This document shows positions 1 through 8,139 of a DNA stretch of 26,523 bases, one piece after another. The translations under genes and the position numbers were made by a program. A model generated the notes under the pieces. That model ran no database searches. It saw only the letters and a list, made by a program, of their open reading frames with translations, and had not been told where the DNA came from. Source of the DNA: JAUWQU01 sp964605095 (GTDB lineage: Bacteria; Planctomycetota; Phycisphaerae; SM23-33); contig CAZSBS010000027.1 of assembly GCA_964605095.1 (NCBI GenBank), forward strand, positions 1 to 26,523, read 5' to 3'. Each line of letters begins with the position of its first letter. Position 1 is the stretch's first letter.

Positions 1-24
1 GCGGCTCCCGTCGGCGGCTCCTTT

Positions 25-41
25 GGGCTCGCCCTTTTTTT
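25..41 (+). terminator. weak terminator-like hairpin with T run
   Basis: GGGC (25-28) and GCCC (31-34) are separated by two bases and followed by seven T residues (35-41). The stem is only 3-4 bp (best drawn as GGG-CTCG-CCC), so it is weak. It could end a plus-strand transcript entering from the left of the window. The rest of 1-81 shows nothing else I recognise. Confidence 0.2.
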
Positions 42-81
42 CGCTGCGGTGGCGGGGGACATGCCGGCCGGGACGGCTTGG

Positions 82-294
82 CTACTGCTGATCCTTGGCC
101 TGGGCATCCTCGGCCTCGCGAAGTTTGGCGATTTGAGCCAGACGATACTTTCTCGGCGTTGTGCCCATGGCCTGGCGGAACACCTTGTAGAAGTACTTTG
201 GCGTGTTGAAGCCTAAGTGAATCGCCAGAATGACGGTGCGGCGGTTGGCGGGCAGGGCCCGAGAACTGGAGATGGAGTAGTTATTGTCCATCAC
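82..294 (-). pseudogene. AraC-family regulator, C-terminal helix-turn-helix remnant
   Basis: The 70-residue frame starts at GTG (292-294) with an in-frame stop just upstream at 301-303. Its centre, HLGFNTPKYFYKVFRQAMG followed by TTPRKYR, is the second helix-turn-helix of an AraC/XylS DNA-binding domain: the GF..xxYFxKxFR segment and the G.TPxxYR end. The first helix-turn-helix and the whole N-terminal sensor domain are missing, and the first 20 or so residues do not resemble the family. I read it as the degraded 3' end of a regulator of about 280-400 residues. It lies head-to-head with the GH95 gene, where sugar-responsive AraC regulators are often found, so it may be the remnant of this locus's own regulator (inference). 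A small free-standing DNA-binding peptide is possible but less likely. Confidence 0.65.
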
Positions 295-310
295 CAGATC
301 TTAGCGTGAG

Positions 311-383
311 AATGCCAATGTCGCAGGATTACACCAAACGAGTGCGCCAAATGCCAAGAAACACCCTGTGTACACGGGTGTTT
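311..383. promoter_or_regulatory. inverted and direct repeats upstream of the GH95 gene
   Basis: The octamer AATGCCAA occurs at 311-318 and again at 350-357, 39 bases apart. Directly after the second copy there is an inverted repeat with 8-base arms, AAACACCC (359-366) and GGGTGTTT (376-383), enclosing TGTGTACAC. A perfect TTGACA lies at 382-387, but no matching -10 box follows at normal spacing. The sequence fits an operator or hairpin in the region between the broken AraC fragment and the GH95 start. Which protein binds it, if any, is unknown. Confidence 0.35.
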
Positions 384-488
384 GACAAGTATGGCGTGAT
401 TCGCCGCTCGCGGCCGGTCATGCCAGGCCCTCAAGGCGCCGGCTGGACGGAAACAACACCTTCTCGTGAGATCTTTGGAGAAAAAGCA

Positions 489-3290
489 ATGGAATCATCG
501 GTTTGGCTGGTTCGCGCGGCGTGCCTGGCGGTCGGAGCGATTCTCGTGGCGGCGGCGGCCTCGCCGCGCCTGGCTTTCTCGGCCGAGGCCGACCAAGCCG
601 GCCCGGCAATGACGCTTTGGTACTCCAAGCCCGCGGCCGACTGGGAGAGGGAGGCCCTGCCGATCGGCAACGGTCGGCTCGGTGCGATGATCTTCGGCGG
701 GGCGGACCGTGAGCGGATCGCACTGAACGAGGAATCGGTATGGTCGGGTTCGCGGGCTCAGAACGATCGCGCGGAAGCCAGCAAGAACCTGCCGGAGATC
801 CGCCGGCTTCTGCTGGCGGGCAAGAACGTCGAGGCCGAGGAACTGGTCAACCAGACCTTCACGTGCCAGGGGGCTGGCTCCGGGCGTGGCAGCGGATCAA
901 ACGTGCCGTTCGGGTGCTACCAGTCGCTGGGCGACCTGAACATAGTATGGCTGACGGCTGACAAGCCCCTTGCGCTCAATACGTGGAAACGGGCCACGGT
1001 GGCCAAGGACGACGTTCCGGCGGCCGTCAAACCCGACGCAGCCGACGCGGACTGGGCGGACTATGTGATCGAAGACGGCAAGGTGGTGAAGGGCTCCGGC
1101 GAGACCATCCGGGACAAGTGGGTCGTGTTGCGTCACCGCCTGGACCTCACGGCCGGGCAAGTCGCCCGGCTTGGCGTGCTGACTATCGGCCCGGCGGCGA
1201 TGGGAGGGGCAATCTACGTGAATGGGACGGAGGTCGGCCAGCTCGCGGGCTGGCAAGCCGCGAAGAACGTCACTGTCCGCTTCGATGTCGCCCGATTCCT
1301 CAAGCCCGGCGTCAATATTGTGGCGATCGCCGCCCACCACTACCGGAGCGGCGGGGGACTGCCTTCGACTGTAGTTCTGGACCCCCGGGAGAACGCCGAA
1401 GGCTACCGCCGCGGCCTGGACCTGCGTAACGCGATTGCGACGGTCCGCTATCGGCGCGACGGGGTTACGTTCACCCGCGAGGCCTTCGCCAGCGCGCCGG
1501 ATGAGGTGATGGTGTTTCGTTTCTCGGCCGACCGGCCCGGAAGCATTTCCTTCGCCGCCATGATGGACCGCATGGAGCGGTTCGAGACCGCCCCCGACGG
1601 CCCGGCCGGGCTGGTGATGACCGGCAAGCTCAAGAGCGGCGTCGCGGACATGGACGGGCTTACGTACGTGGCCCGCCTGCGGGCGGTGAATCGCGGTGGG
1701 AAGGTGACGGTGGCGGGGGACAGCCTGCGGGTCGAGTCCGCCGACGAGGTCGTGCTGTTTGTCGCCGCGGCGACGAACTACCAGGGCTTCGCCGGGCGCG
1801 GCACGGCGGATCCTCTGAAGGCAACGAAGGAAGATCTGGACAAGGCTTCCGCCAAGAGCTACGACGCCCTCCGGGCGGCGCACGTGGCTGAGCATCGCGG
1901 GTACTTCGACCGCGTGAGCCTCACGCTTGACGACGGCAAGCCCGACAGCCGCAAGGCCGCCGAACTGCCCACCGACGAGCGCCTGGCGGCGTTTGCCAAG
2001 GGCGAGGCCGACCCGGCACTGGCGGGGCTGTACTTCAACTTCGGGCGGTACCTGCTCATCAGCAGTTCCCGGCCGGGCACGATGCCAGCCAACCTCCAGG
2101 GAATCTGGGCGCAGGGCATACAAACTCCCTGGAACTGCGACTACCACCTGGACATCAACGTTCAGATGAACTACTGGCCGGCGGAGGTGTGCAACCTCGG
2201 CGACTGCCACACGCCGCTGCTGAAGCTCATCGAGTCGCTCCAGAAGCCCGGCGCCGCCACCGCGAAGGCCTATTACGACGCCAATGGCTGGGTCGCGCAC
2301 GTCATTACCAACGTATGGGGATTCACCGCGCCGGGCGAGAGCGCCTCCTGGGGCGCCACCGCCAGCGGCTCGGCCTGGCTGTGCGAGCACCTGTGGGAGC
2401 GCTACGCCTACAGCGGCGACAAGAGCTACCTCAAGTGGGCTTACCCGATCATGAAGGGCTCGGCGGAGTTTTACCTGGACATGCTGATCGCCGAGCCGGC
2501 GCACGGGTGGCTTGTGACGGCGCCTTCGAACTCGCCGGAGAACGCCTTCAAGCTCAAGGACGGCCAGGCCGCCCGCGTCTGCATGGGTCCGACGATGGAC
2601 ATGCAGATACTTCGCGAGCTTTTCGGCAACTGCATCGAGGCGGCGGAGGTCCTGGGCGTCGATGACGAGTTTCGCGCCCGGCTGGCCAAGGCCCGCGCCA
2701 AACTGGCCCCCAACCGGATCGGGCAGCATGGGCAGATCATGGAATGGCTGGCCGATTACGAGGAGGTCGAGCCGCATCACCGCCACGTATCGCTGCTTTA
2801 CGGGCTGCATCCCTACGACGAGATCACGCCGGAAGGCACACCGGATCTCGCCAAGGCCGCGAAGGTGACGCTCGAGCGGCGAGGCGATGCAAGCACGGGC
2901 TGGTCCATGGCCTGGAAGGCCAACTTCTGGGCCCGCCTGGGCGACGGCAACCACGCTCACCGTCTGCTTACGATGCTGATCTCGCGCGGCGGCAGGAACC
3001 TGTTCTGCCTGCACCCGCCGTTTCAGATCGACGGCAATTTCGGCGGCGCTGCCGCCGTCGCGGAAATGCTGATGCAAAGCCATGGCGGCGTTATCCGCCT
3101 CCTGCCGGCTTTGCCGGACGCCTGGCCCAGCGGCAAGGTCACAGGCCTGCGAGCCCGCGGCGGATGCGAAGTGGACATCGAGTGGAAGGACGGGAAGGTC
3201 ACAAGCTGCCGCATCCGGTCGAAAGAAGCACGCGAGGTGAAGGTGCGCGTGAATGGGGAGGTGAAGATGGTTAGATCGGAGAAGCTCTGA
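489..3290 (+). CDS. secreted GH95 family glycoside hydrolase (alpha-L-fucosidase / alpha-L-galactosidase type)
   Basis: The 933-residue product should hydrolyse terminal alpha-L-fucosyl or alpha-L-galactosyl residues outside the cytoplasm. I chose ATG 489 because GGAG (477-480) lies 8 bases upstream and a Sec signal peptide follows (hydrophobic core, residues 7-25). The frame stays open to 306, but those extra 61 residues look non-coding. The N-terminal beta-sandwich carries the family signature LPIGNGRLGAMIFGG and NEESVWSG. Residues 166-300 are an inserted jelly-roll-like segment. The (alpha/alpha)6 barrel has DINVQMNYWPAE (555-566), PSNSPEN with the likely general acid Glu684, HRHVSLLYGLHP, and QIDGNFGG with Asp848. 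In the characterised bifidobacterial GH95 enzyme the catalytic Asn pair lies in the first motif. Here the first of the pair is Asp555 and the second Asn557, so the exact sugar is uncertain. Most likely monocistronic. Confidence 0.9.
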   Translation: MESSVWLVRAACLAVGAILVAAAASPRLAFSAEADQAGPAMTLWYSKPAADWEREALPIGNGRLGAMIFGGADRERIALNEESVWSGSRAQNDRAEASKNLPEIRRLLLAGKNVEAEELVNQTFTCQGAGSGRGSGSNVPFGCYQSLGDLNIVWLTADKPLALNTWKRATVAKDDVPAAVKPDAADADWADYVIEDGKVVKGSGETIRDKWVVLRHRLDLTAGQVARLGVLTIGPAAMGGAIYVNGTEVGQLAGWQAAKNVTVRFDVARFLKPGVNIVAIAAHHYRSGGGLPSTVVLDPRENAEGYRRGLDLRNAIATVRYRRDGVTFTREAFASAPDEVMVFRFSADRPGSISFAAMMDRMERFETAPDGPAGLVMTGKLKSGVADMDGLTYVARLRAVNRGGKVTVAGDSLRVESADEVVLFVAAATNYQGFAGRGTADPLKATKEDLDKASAKSYDALRAAHVAEHRGYFDRVSLTLDDGKPDSRKAAELPTDERLAAFAKGEADPALAGLYFNFGRYLLISSSRPGTMPANLQGIWAQGIQTPWNCDYHLDINVQMNYWPAEVCNLGDCHTPLLKLIESLQKPGAATAKAYYDANGWVAHVITNVWGFTAPGESASWGATASGSAWLCEHLWERYAYSGDKSYLKWAYPIMKGSAEFYLDMLIAEPAHGWLVTAPSNSPENAFKLKDGQAARVCMGPTMDMQILRELFGNCIEAAEVLGVDDEFRARLAKARAKLAPNRIGQHGQIMEWLADYEEVEPHHRHVSLLYGLHPYDEITPEGTPDLAKAAKVTLERRGDASTGWSMAWKANFWARLGDGNHAHRLLTMLISRGGRNLFCLHPPFQIDGNFGGAAAVAEMLMQSHGGVIRLLPALPDAWPSGKVTGLRARGGCEVDIEWKDGKVTSCRIRSKEAREVKVRVNGEVKMVRSEKL

Positions 3291-3384
3291 CATGAGTGTA
3301 AGAACGTGTGTAGTGGCCTAGCGAATCGTGCATGGGACCGTTCAGCATCTGGAACTTCTTTCGGTTCCGGCTCTTGCGATGACC

Positions 3385-3413
3385 TTGGGCATTATGGATG
3401 AATCCGTTATCAT
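3385..3413 (+). promoter_or_regulatory. candidate sigma70-type promoter
   Basis: TTGGGC (3385-3390), a 17-base spacer and TATCAT (3408-3413) form a plausible -35/-10 pair. Transcription would start near 3420, shortly before the strong ribosome-binding site of the 26-codon frame at 3445. The -35 match is only three of six bases, so the call is weak. Confidence 0.2.
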
Positions 3414-3444
3414 CCCTGCCTGTTCTGGAACCAAGGAGGGCCGG

Positions 3445-3525
3445 ATGCCGTTGTTGTCGCGGGAGAGCCGAACATGGGCACTAGAGCTGTTGGCCGCCCA
3501 GCCGCAGGCGGCTACGATAGCATAG
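3445..3525 (+). CDS. possible 26-residue peptide or gene-start remnant
   Basis: ATG 3445 is preceded by AAGGAGG (3433-3439), a near-perfect Shine-Dalgarno sequence at 5-base spacing, with a promoter-like pair upstream. The frame encodes 26 residues beginning MPLLSRESRTW and ends in TAG at 3523-3525. I do not recognise the peptide. It could be a small peptide, or the 5' end of a gene whose remainder has been lost, with the surrounding 3330-3600 the debris. No coding continuity downstream was found. Confidence 0.2.
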   Translation: MPLLSRESRTWALELLAAQPQAATIA

Positions 3526-3668
3526 TAGCTTACCACGTGATTCTGTGCGGTCAAGACCCCCAAGTCTGTTCGGGAAGTGTGCGGGCCGAAAAATGCTGGA
3601 CTACTTCGCCTGTTTGCATGTCCGCCTTTCCTTCAAATCGATCATGGCTCTGGCCATCACCTTGCCGA

Positions 3669-5027
3669 TCAAGGTGCAGGTCTCTTGTCGCGCAGCTTCA
3701 ACTTGTGCTTTTTCGCAAGCCCGTCCAGCATCATGGTGACCAGCGTGCTGCTCATGCAATAGTCCTCGACTCCCAGCGGCTTGCCCGAGATCGAGTCGTA
3801 GCATTCGCTGATCCCGTTCTTGATCGCGTTGGCGATGGTCTTGTCGGAGATGTCGGCGGCGAGGTCCGCATGCCCATAGGCTGCCAGGCCGCCGGCGATC
3901 TGGTAGTTGGTCGAAGGCCAGACATCGCCGCGCCAGAAGGCGCTGGATTTCCACCGCTTGTCGGTTCGATCCACGGTCGGAATGGGAAGCGGCGTCTGCC
4001 AGGCCGGCGTGCCCAAGACCTCGGCCATACGCCTGGCCATCGCTTTGGTGGCAGCGCCGGCCGTCAACGGAATCCAACTGCTGATGGTCGCCACCGGGAC
4101 CTTTTCGAGCGAGTCGCGGTTGACCGCCAGGAACGTTCCAGCCTTTTCATCCCACATGTGATCGCGCATGGCCTTGACGGCTTTCTTGATTCGCTTCTCG
4201 CGTCGCGCCGCCATGGCCGTGTCCCCCGTGATTGTCGCCAGCCGCGCCAGGCTCCTCTCACCCAGGACCAGGTAGGCCGTGTTACCCGCCATGCAGATAT
4301 CGCCGTACCACGCGCCTTCGTTCGGCCCTTTGCGCGTGGGGTGAGGCGTCAGCTTCAGGCCGTCCATGGCGCAGTCGTGGTCGAACGTCTCCCACCGCGC
4401 ATGCTGGACGATGCCGCTGTACGAGCCAACCGCAACAAGCCCGATGTCGGTCACGTCGCGCTCGCGCCAGAACCAGTCGTGGAACCGTTCGAGCCGGCCG
4501 AGACATTGCTTGAGCAGTTCCTTGTCGCCGTTGCGTTGATAAACCCGTTCCACGCCCCAGGCCAAGATGGGGATCTGCGAGAACTGCCGGACCTCTTGCG
4601 GCGCGGTCTTGATCGCAACGGTCACCATGTCGCGGGCATAGGCCGGCATCCGCTGGTTCCAGCGATCCTGGAAATCCCAGTAGTTCTGGAAAATGTCGCG
4701 GATGACTTTCTTCTTGTCGGGCAGGATGCTCAACAGATCGACCACGAACATGGTGTCCCAGATCCATTGGCCTTTGTAGTGCGGCCCGCCCGGGCGGACC
4801 CAGGTGTGCTGCAAGGGTTCGACCGGCGGCTGGAGTCTTTCCAAGATACATTTGTCAAAGACGCGCCGCGTCAGTGCGAGAACCTCCGCGTCATCCGATT
4901 CGAAAAGGTCTCGGATGTCTGCCATTTTCGGTTCCGAGGCGTGGACCACATCATCAAATAGACCGGCCAGCGCCACCCCGCCCACAGCCCCGCCGCCGGC
5001 GACCTTGAGAAAATCACGTCGCTTCAT
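3669..5027 (-). CDS. Tat-exported GH63-like (alpha/alpha)6-barrel glycosidase
   Basis: The 452-residue protein begins MKRRDFLK followed by a glycine/alanine-rich hydrophobic stretch, a clear twin-arginine signal, so it is probably exported folded. The remainder looks like an (alpha/alpha)6 toroid of the GH63/GH37 type (MGH1-like domain). GQWIWDTMF (Asp91) matches the first barrel motif, FWRGDVWPSTNYQ (Asp368) matches the WRGxVWxxxNY motif, and GVEDYCMSS (Glu421) is at the position of a late catalytic acid. Asp91, Asp368 and Glu421 are candidate active-site residues by position only. GH63 enzymes cleave alpha-glucosides and related alpha-linked sugars; the substrate here is unknown. AAGGA lies 7 bases before ATG 5027. 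It follows the two-copy SASA gene by 153 bases and may have its own promoter (5145-5173) as well as read-through. Confidence 0.75.
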   Translation of the reverse strand: MKRRDFLKVAGGGAVGGVALAGLFDDVVHASEPKMADIRDLFESDDAEVLALTRRVFDKCILERLQPPVEPLQHTWVRPGGPHYKGQWIWDTMFVVDLLSILPDKKKVIRDIFQNYWDFQDRWNQRMPAYARDMVTVAIKTAPQEVRQFSQIPILAWGVERVYQRNGDKELLKQCLGRLERFHDWFWRERDVTDIGLVAVGSYSGIVQHARWETFDHDCAMDGLKLTPHPTRKGPNEGAWYGDICMAGNTAYLVLGERSLARLATITGDTAMAARREKRIKKAVKAMRDHMWDEKAGTFLAVNRDSLEKVPVATISSWIPLTAGAATKAMARRMAEVLGTPAWQTPLPIPTVDRTDKRWKSSAFWRGDVWPSTNYQIAGGLAAYGHADLAADISDKTIANAIKNGISECYDSISGKPLGVEDYCMSSTLVTMMLDGLAKKHKLKLRDKRPAP

Positions 5028-5144
5028 CGCTTGGTCCTTCGATGGCTGATATCCAGGTGGGGAGTTACCCGTCCACCTTGTCCAGATGCCAGAATGATCA
5101 ATCCTGAACCATAAGTATTCTCAGTCCGCTCGCCTTGTGTCCTC

Positions 5145-5173
5145 ATTATAAAGGTGAATGACACTCGCGACAA
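5145..5173 (-). promoter_or_regulatory. candidate promoter for the GH63-like gene
   Basis: On the minus strand TTGTCG (5168-5173), a 17-base spacer and a perfect TATAAT (5145-5150) lie at the 3' end of the upstream SASA gene and just past it. Start of transcription would be near 5138, giving a leader of about 110 bases. That leader contains a 6-bp inverted repeat, AGGTGG (5055-5060) with CCACCT (5073-5078). It suggests the last gene of the minus-strand series can be expressed independently. Confidence 0.4.
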
Positions 5174-5180
5174 ACTGCAT

Positions 5181-8045
5181 CTACTCCTTGCCGCCGCCGG
5201 CCACCAAAGTACCCAGCCTGGTGGCGATCTCCCGCAAACTCTTTGGCCATCCATTGAACTCCACGCTCATGGAGTTTTCAATCGCCGGTTTGGTAATACC
5301 CTTGACCAGTTCATCGCTTGGCTGGGCGAAGACAAATGCGACCTTGTCCTGCCCATAGGTCTGTGCCAGGCTCCTGGCATAGGCGTTGAGGGAAGCGGGG
5401 TATCTCGAGACATCTTCGCTGATATTATCCTTGCCCGGTATCCAGACCACGCCGCGGACGGCGAAGGGGGTGAGGGGGCTGATGCAGAAATTGTACGTGT
5501 GGGTGGCAGTCTCGGTCCGCGAGACCCACTCGTTGTAATAGGGCTGGGGGAAAGATGGCGCTCTTTCCGCCAATTCCGCCGGTATTTCTTTGCCGGCCTC
5601 GAGCAGTGCCGCAATGTCGCGGTTGTACTGCTTGACGGTTTCGATGTACTTGACGACTGCCGCTTTGCAGACATCGGTGTTGGGATAGGCCAGCTTGAGT
5701 TCATCCCGTTCCTTTTCGAAGCCGACTGCGTTCTGCATGCCCTCGTACGAGACCCAGGTGAGCGGCGGATTGTCTGCGCCCAGCGTGACAATGCCGATTG
5801 GAGTGTTTTGCCTCTGGACTTGAGAGGCGAAGTAATAGGCCGCCACAGTGGTCTCGGCATTGGGCGCGACGAGAGTCGCGGGCTGCCAGGAAGCGACGTA
5901 CTTGCCCCCGCCGATTTCGAAATACCGCTTCCTGGGAGTTGGAAAGCGACGCGTTTTTGTCTTGATGCGGAGCTCACGCAACAGGGGCATCGCCGCAGGA
6001 TGCGTTGCTTCTTTATCCTTCTTCGAAACGACGGATTCACCCGTGAGAGCACCCGTTCCTGTCAGTATCCAGACGTCACCGACAACAATGTCCCTGACGG
6101 TTTTTGTCGGCCCGTTGCTGCAGGTGATCTTAAGGTCGCATCCTTTGGCCGAGGCTGGCACGGGGTCGAGCCTGAGCTGCCAGGCTTCGAACTCGCCGGC
6201 AACGGCCTTTTTCGTCTGATTGCCGAACGTGACGGTGATCTCAGTGTCGGGCAGAGCGAATCCCCAAACGTGCAGAGGCGCATCCCGCTGTACTACCGCG
6301 TGGTCACGATAGATGGCTGCAACTTGCAGATAGGGGCTTTTCGGCGGCGGATTCTTTTGAGCCTTTGTCCTGGCCTCCGCGGCGGCGACGGCCGCGGGGT
6401 CATCCTCCTGGAAAAGCTGTTTGCCTTCGAGGTAGGCAAAGGGCGTTGCCGGCAGTCCGGCCCGGTTGTAGAGGTTTGCGCCGATCGGGCTGGCGCTGTA
6501 GGCGTATTGCACACCTACCGGATTGGGAACGGCCTTGGATGTTACGACGACCTCGTCGCCGTCGATCACCGCTTCGGCCGCGTGCCATACTCGATCCTTG
6601 CCGGCAAGTCGGAAATGTTTCAGGGCTTCACCGGGGGTCTCTTTGGCGGGTTCAACGAAGGAGGGGGTGCCTTCCATCCCTTTGCTTGCCACCATCAAAC
6701 CGCCACCCTCGCCGCGCTGCTCAAACCGGACACGCACCGTATTGCCCTTGATGCTGTGCGACTTGTAGATGGGGCCGGTGTATGCGATCTTTTTGCCATA
6801 CTCGTTGGCCAGCGCCCAGCGGGCGAGGCGTTTGCCGGGGTCCAGTTTGTTAAAATAGTGAATGCCGGCAGGGCGGGCGGGATTGAGATCATGCTGGAGG
6901 ACCATGCCGACGTTCTTGGCGTTCATGAAGAACAAGGTCTGAGCCTCGCGAATGTCGGCGAAACCGACACTGTCTGGATTCGGTTCGCCGTAGCACTGCA
7001 ACTGGGTGAAGTAGAAAGGCAGATCGGGTTGCCCCCAGTTCTTGCGCCAACCATTGACCAGGGCCTCCATCTTGGCCGCGTAGATCCTGCCGTCCGAGCT
7101 GTTGGATTCCCCCTGACACCAGATGGCGCCGCGTATCGCGTAGGGGACCAGCGGCGCGATCTTCTTGTTGTACATCCGCGACGCGCCCTTCCAGTCATCG
7201 CTAATGCCCGGCAGCTTCGGGCGCGGCAGGGCCGTACCGCCGCGATCGATCAGCTTTTCACTCTCCACCTGCCACGTCTTCAGGTCGTCGTAGTATTTCG
7301 CGTATGCCGCCTTGCCTTCCGCGGTGGTTGGGTCGCTCTGCCGGATCCTGGTCGCGATGTCCTGCAGTTGGGGGTGGTCAGCGAAGCCCTCGTAGGCCGT
7401 CCAGGGCTCGACCTGAGTTGCACCGTGGCTGCTGCGCATGATGCCGATGGGAACCTTCAACTCCTGATAGAGGTCCCACGCGAAGGCCAGGGAAAGGGCA
7501 GAGAATGTTCCAGCCAGCTTGGCCTTCTTCCAGCCATCGGCGGCCGCGGCGCGGGTCTGGGGAAACAGGGCTGAGCCGCTGTCAACCTGATACTCCCTAA
7601 TCGGGATGTCTTCCTTCGACCGCGCCAAGGTGTTGGCCAACGCTCCGCATGAAGACTTGCCCGCGACCCATTCCATGTTCGACTGGCCGGAGGAGAACCA
7701 GACCTCGCCGACGAGCACACCTTTGCGGGTGATGGATTCGCCCGTCGATGAGGAGGCCGAGAGCTCGCGCTCGTCAAGGGATGCCTTGAGCGGGTCGAGT
7801 TTCACCATCCACTTGCCTTTGCCGTCGGCCGCGGCGGTCTTGCTCTGGCCGGCAAAGGCGACGGTGACTTTGGCGCCGGGAGCAGCCCAGCCCCAGACCG
7901 GCGCCTCCATCTCGCGCTGAAGAATCAGGCCGTCCACAAATGGCGAAGCCAACTCGAGAGGCTGCTTCTGGGCCGCTTCAACGCCACAGGCGCATATGCC
8001 CAATACAACCAGCGCTGACAATCTTGATCCAAAAGAAGAAGACAT
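5181..8045 (-). CDS. two-copy sialate O-acetylesterase-like protein: active N-terminal half, pseudo-esterase C-terminal half
   Basis: The 954-residue exported protein should remove O-acetyl groups from a glycan. I chose the third of three clustered ATGs (8043-8045) because GGAAGG sits 5-6 bases before it and a signal peptide follows (SRLSALVVLGICACG). The N-terminal half, about residues 20-560, is a complete SASA esterase: VWFSSGQSNMEW with Ser122, IWCQGESN with Glu313, and DLNPARPAGIH with Asp386 and His396. From about residue 570 the fold starts again: LQVAAIYRDHAVVQRDAP mirrors LASPFVDGLILQREMEAP, and both copies continue through VWGW/VWGF and VGEVW/VGDVW. In the second copy SGQSNM has become TGTGAL (Gly665 at the serine position), WCQGESN has become WIPGKDN, and the Asp/His motif is gone. 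The second half is probably a binding or structural module. Confidence 0.88.
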   Translation of the reverse strand: MSSSFGSRLSALVVLGICACGVEAAQKQPLELASPFVDGLILQREMEAPVWGWAAPGAKVTVAFAGQSKTAAADGKGKWMVKLDPLKASLDERELSASSSTGESITRKGVLVGEVWFSSGQSNMEWVAGKSSCGALANTLARSKEDIPIREYQVDSGSALFPQTRAAAADGWKKAKLAGTFSALSLAFAWDLYQELKVPIGIMRSSHGATQVEPWTAYEGFADHPQLQDIATRIRQSDPTTAEGKAAYAKYYDDLKTWQVESEKLIDRGGTALPRPKLPGISDDWKGASRMYNKKIAPLVPYAIRGAIWCQGESNSSDGRIYAAKMEALVNGWRKNWGQPDLPFYFTQLQCYGEPNPDSVGFADIREAQTLFFMNAKNVGMVLQHDLNPARPAGIHYFNKLDPGKRLARWALANEYGKKIAYTGPIYKSHSIKGNTVRVRFEQRGEGGGLMVASKGMEGTPSFVEPAKETPGEALKHFRLAGKDRVWHAAEAVIDGDEVVVTSKAVPNPVGVQYAYSASPIGANLYNRAGLPATPFAYLEGKQLFQEDDPAAVAAAEARTKAQKNPPPKSPYLQVAAIYRDHAVVQRDAPLHVWGFALPDTEITVTFGNQTKKAVAGEFEAWQLRLDPVPASAKGCDLKITCSNGPTKTVRDIVVGDVWILTGTGALTGESVVSKKDKEATHPAAMPLLRELRIKTKTRRFPTPRKRYFEIGGGKYVASWQPATLVAPNAETTVAAYYFASQVQRQNTPIGIVTLGADNPPLTWVSYEGMQNAVGFEKERDELKLAYPNTDVCKAAVVKYIETVKQYNRDIAALLEAGKEIPAELAERAPSFPQPYYNEWVSRTETATHTYNFCISPLTPFAVRGVVWIPGKDNISEDVSRYPASLNAYARSLAQTYGQDKVAFVFAQPSDELVKGITKPAIENSMSVEFNGWPKSLREIATRLGTLVAGGGKE

Positions 8046-8139
8046 CCTCATTCCTTCCATGTTATATCGTTTGTTTCAGAACGTGCAGCAACGGCGTCCA
8101 TCGGCTCGCATGAAAGGGCTGATGATCCGCGCGTCACAC

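Larger units (their letters stand above)
3291..3668. other. intergenic region between convergent genes
   Basis: 378 bases separate the ends of the GH95 gene and the minus-strand GH63-like gene. No strong terminator is visible. Inverted repeats present are GCCGCC/GGCGGC (3493-3498, 3507-3512) and GCTAC/GTAGC (3511-3515, 3525-3529), neither followed by a T run. A promoter-like pair and a short Shine-Dalgarno-led frame on the plus strand are listed separately. The rest shows nothing recognisable and may hold eroded coding sequence. Confidence 0.5.

Noticed and set aside
306..488. N-terminal extension of the GH95 gene to an upstream ATG
   Set aside because: The added 61 residues contain no domain or signal, overlap the palindrome at 359-383, and the downstream ATG 489 has a good Shine-Dalgarno and signal peptide.
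897..3293. 798-codon open frame antisense to the GH95 gene
   Set aside because: GC-rich codon bias of the real gene leaves the opposite strand open. The translation is rich in Arg, His, Ala and Val and shows no domain.
3474..7574. Two long plus-strand open frames (3474-4961 and 5154-7574)
   Set aside because: Both are antisense shadows of the GH63-like and SASA genes, with no start signals or recognisable domains.
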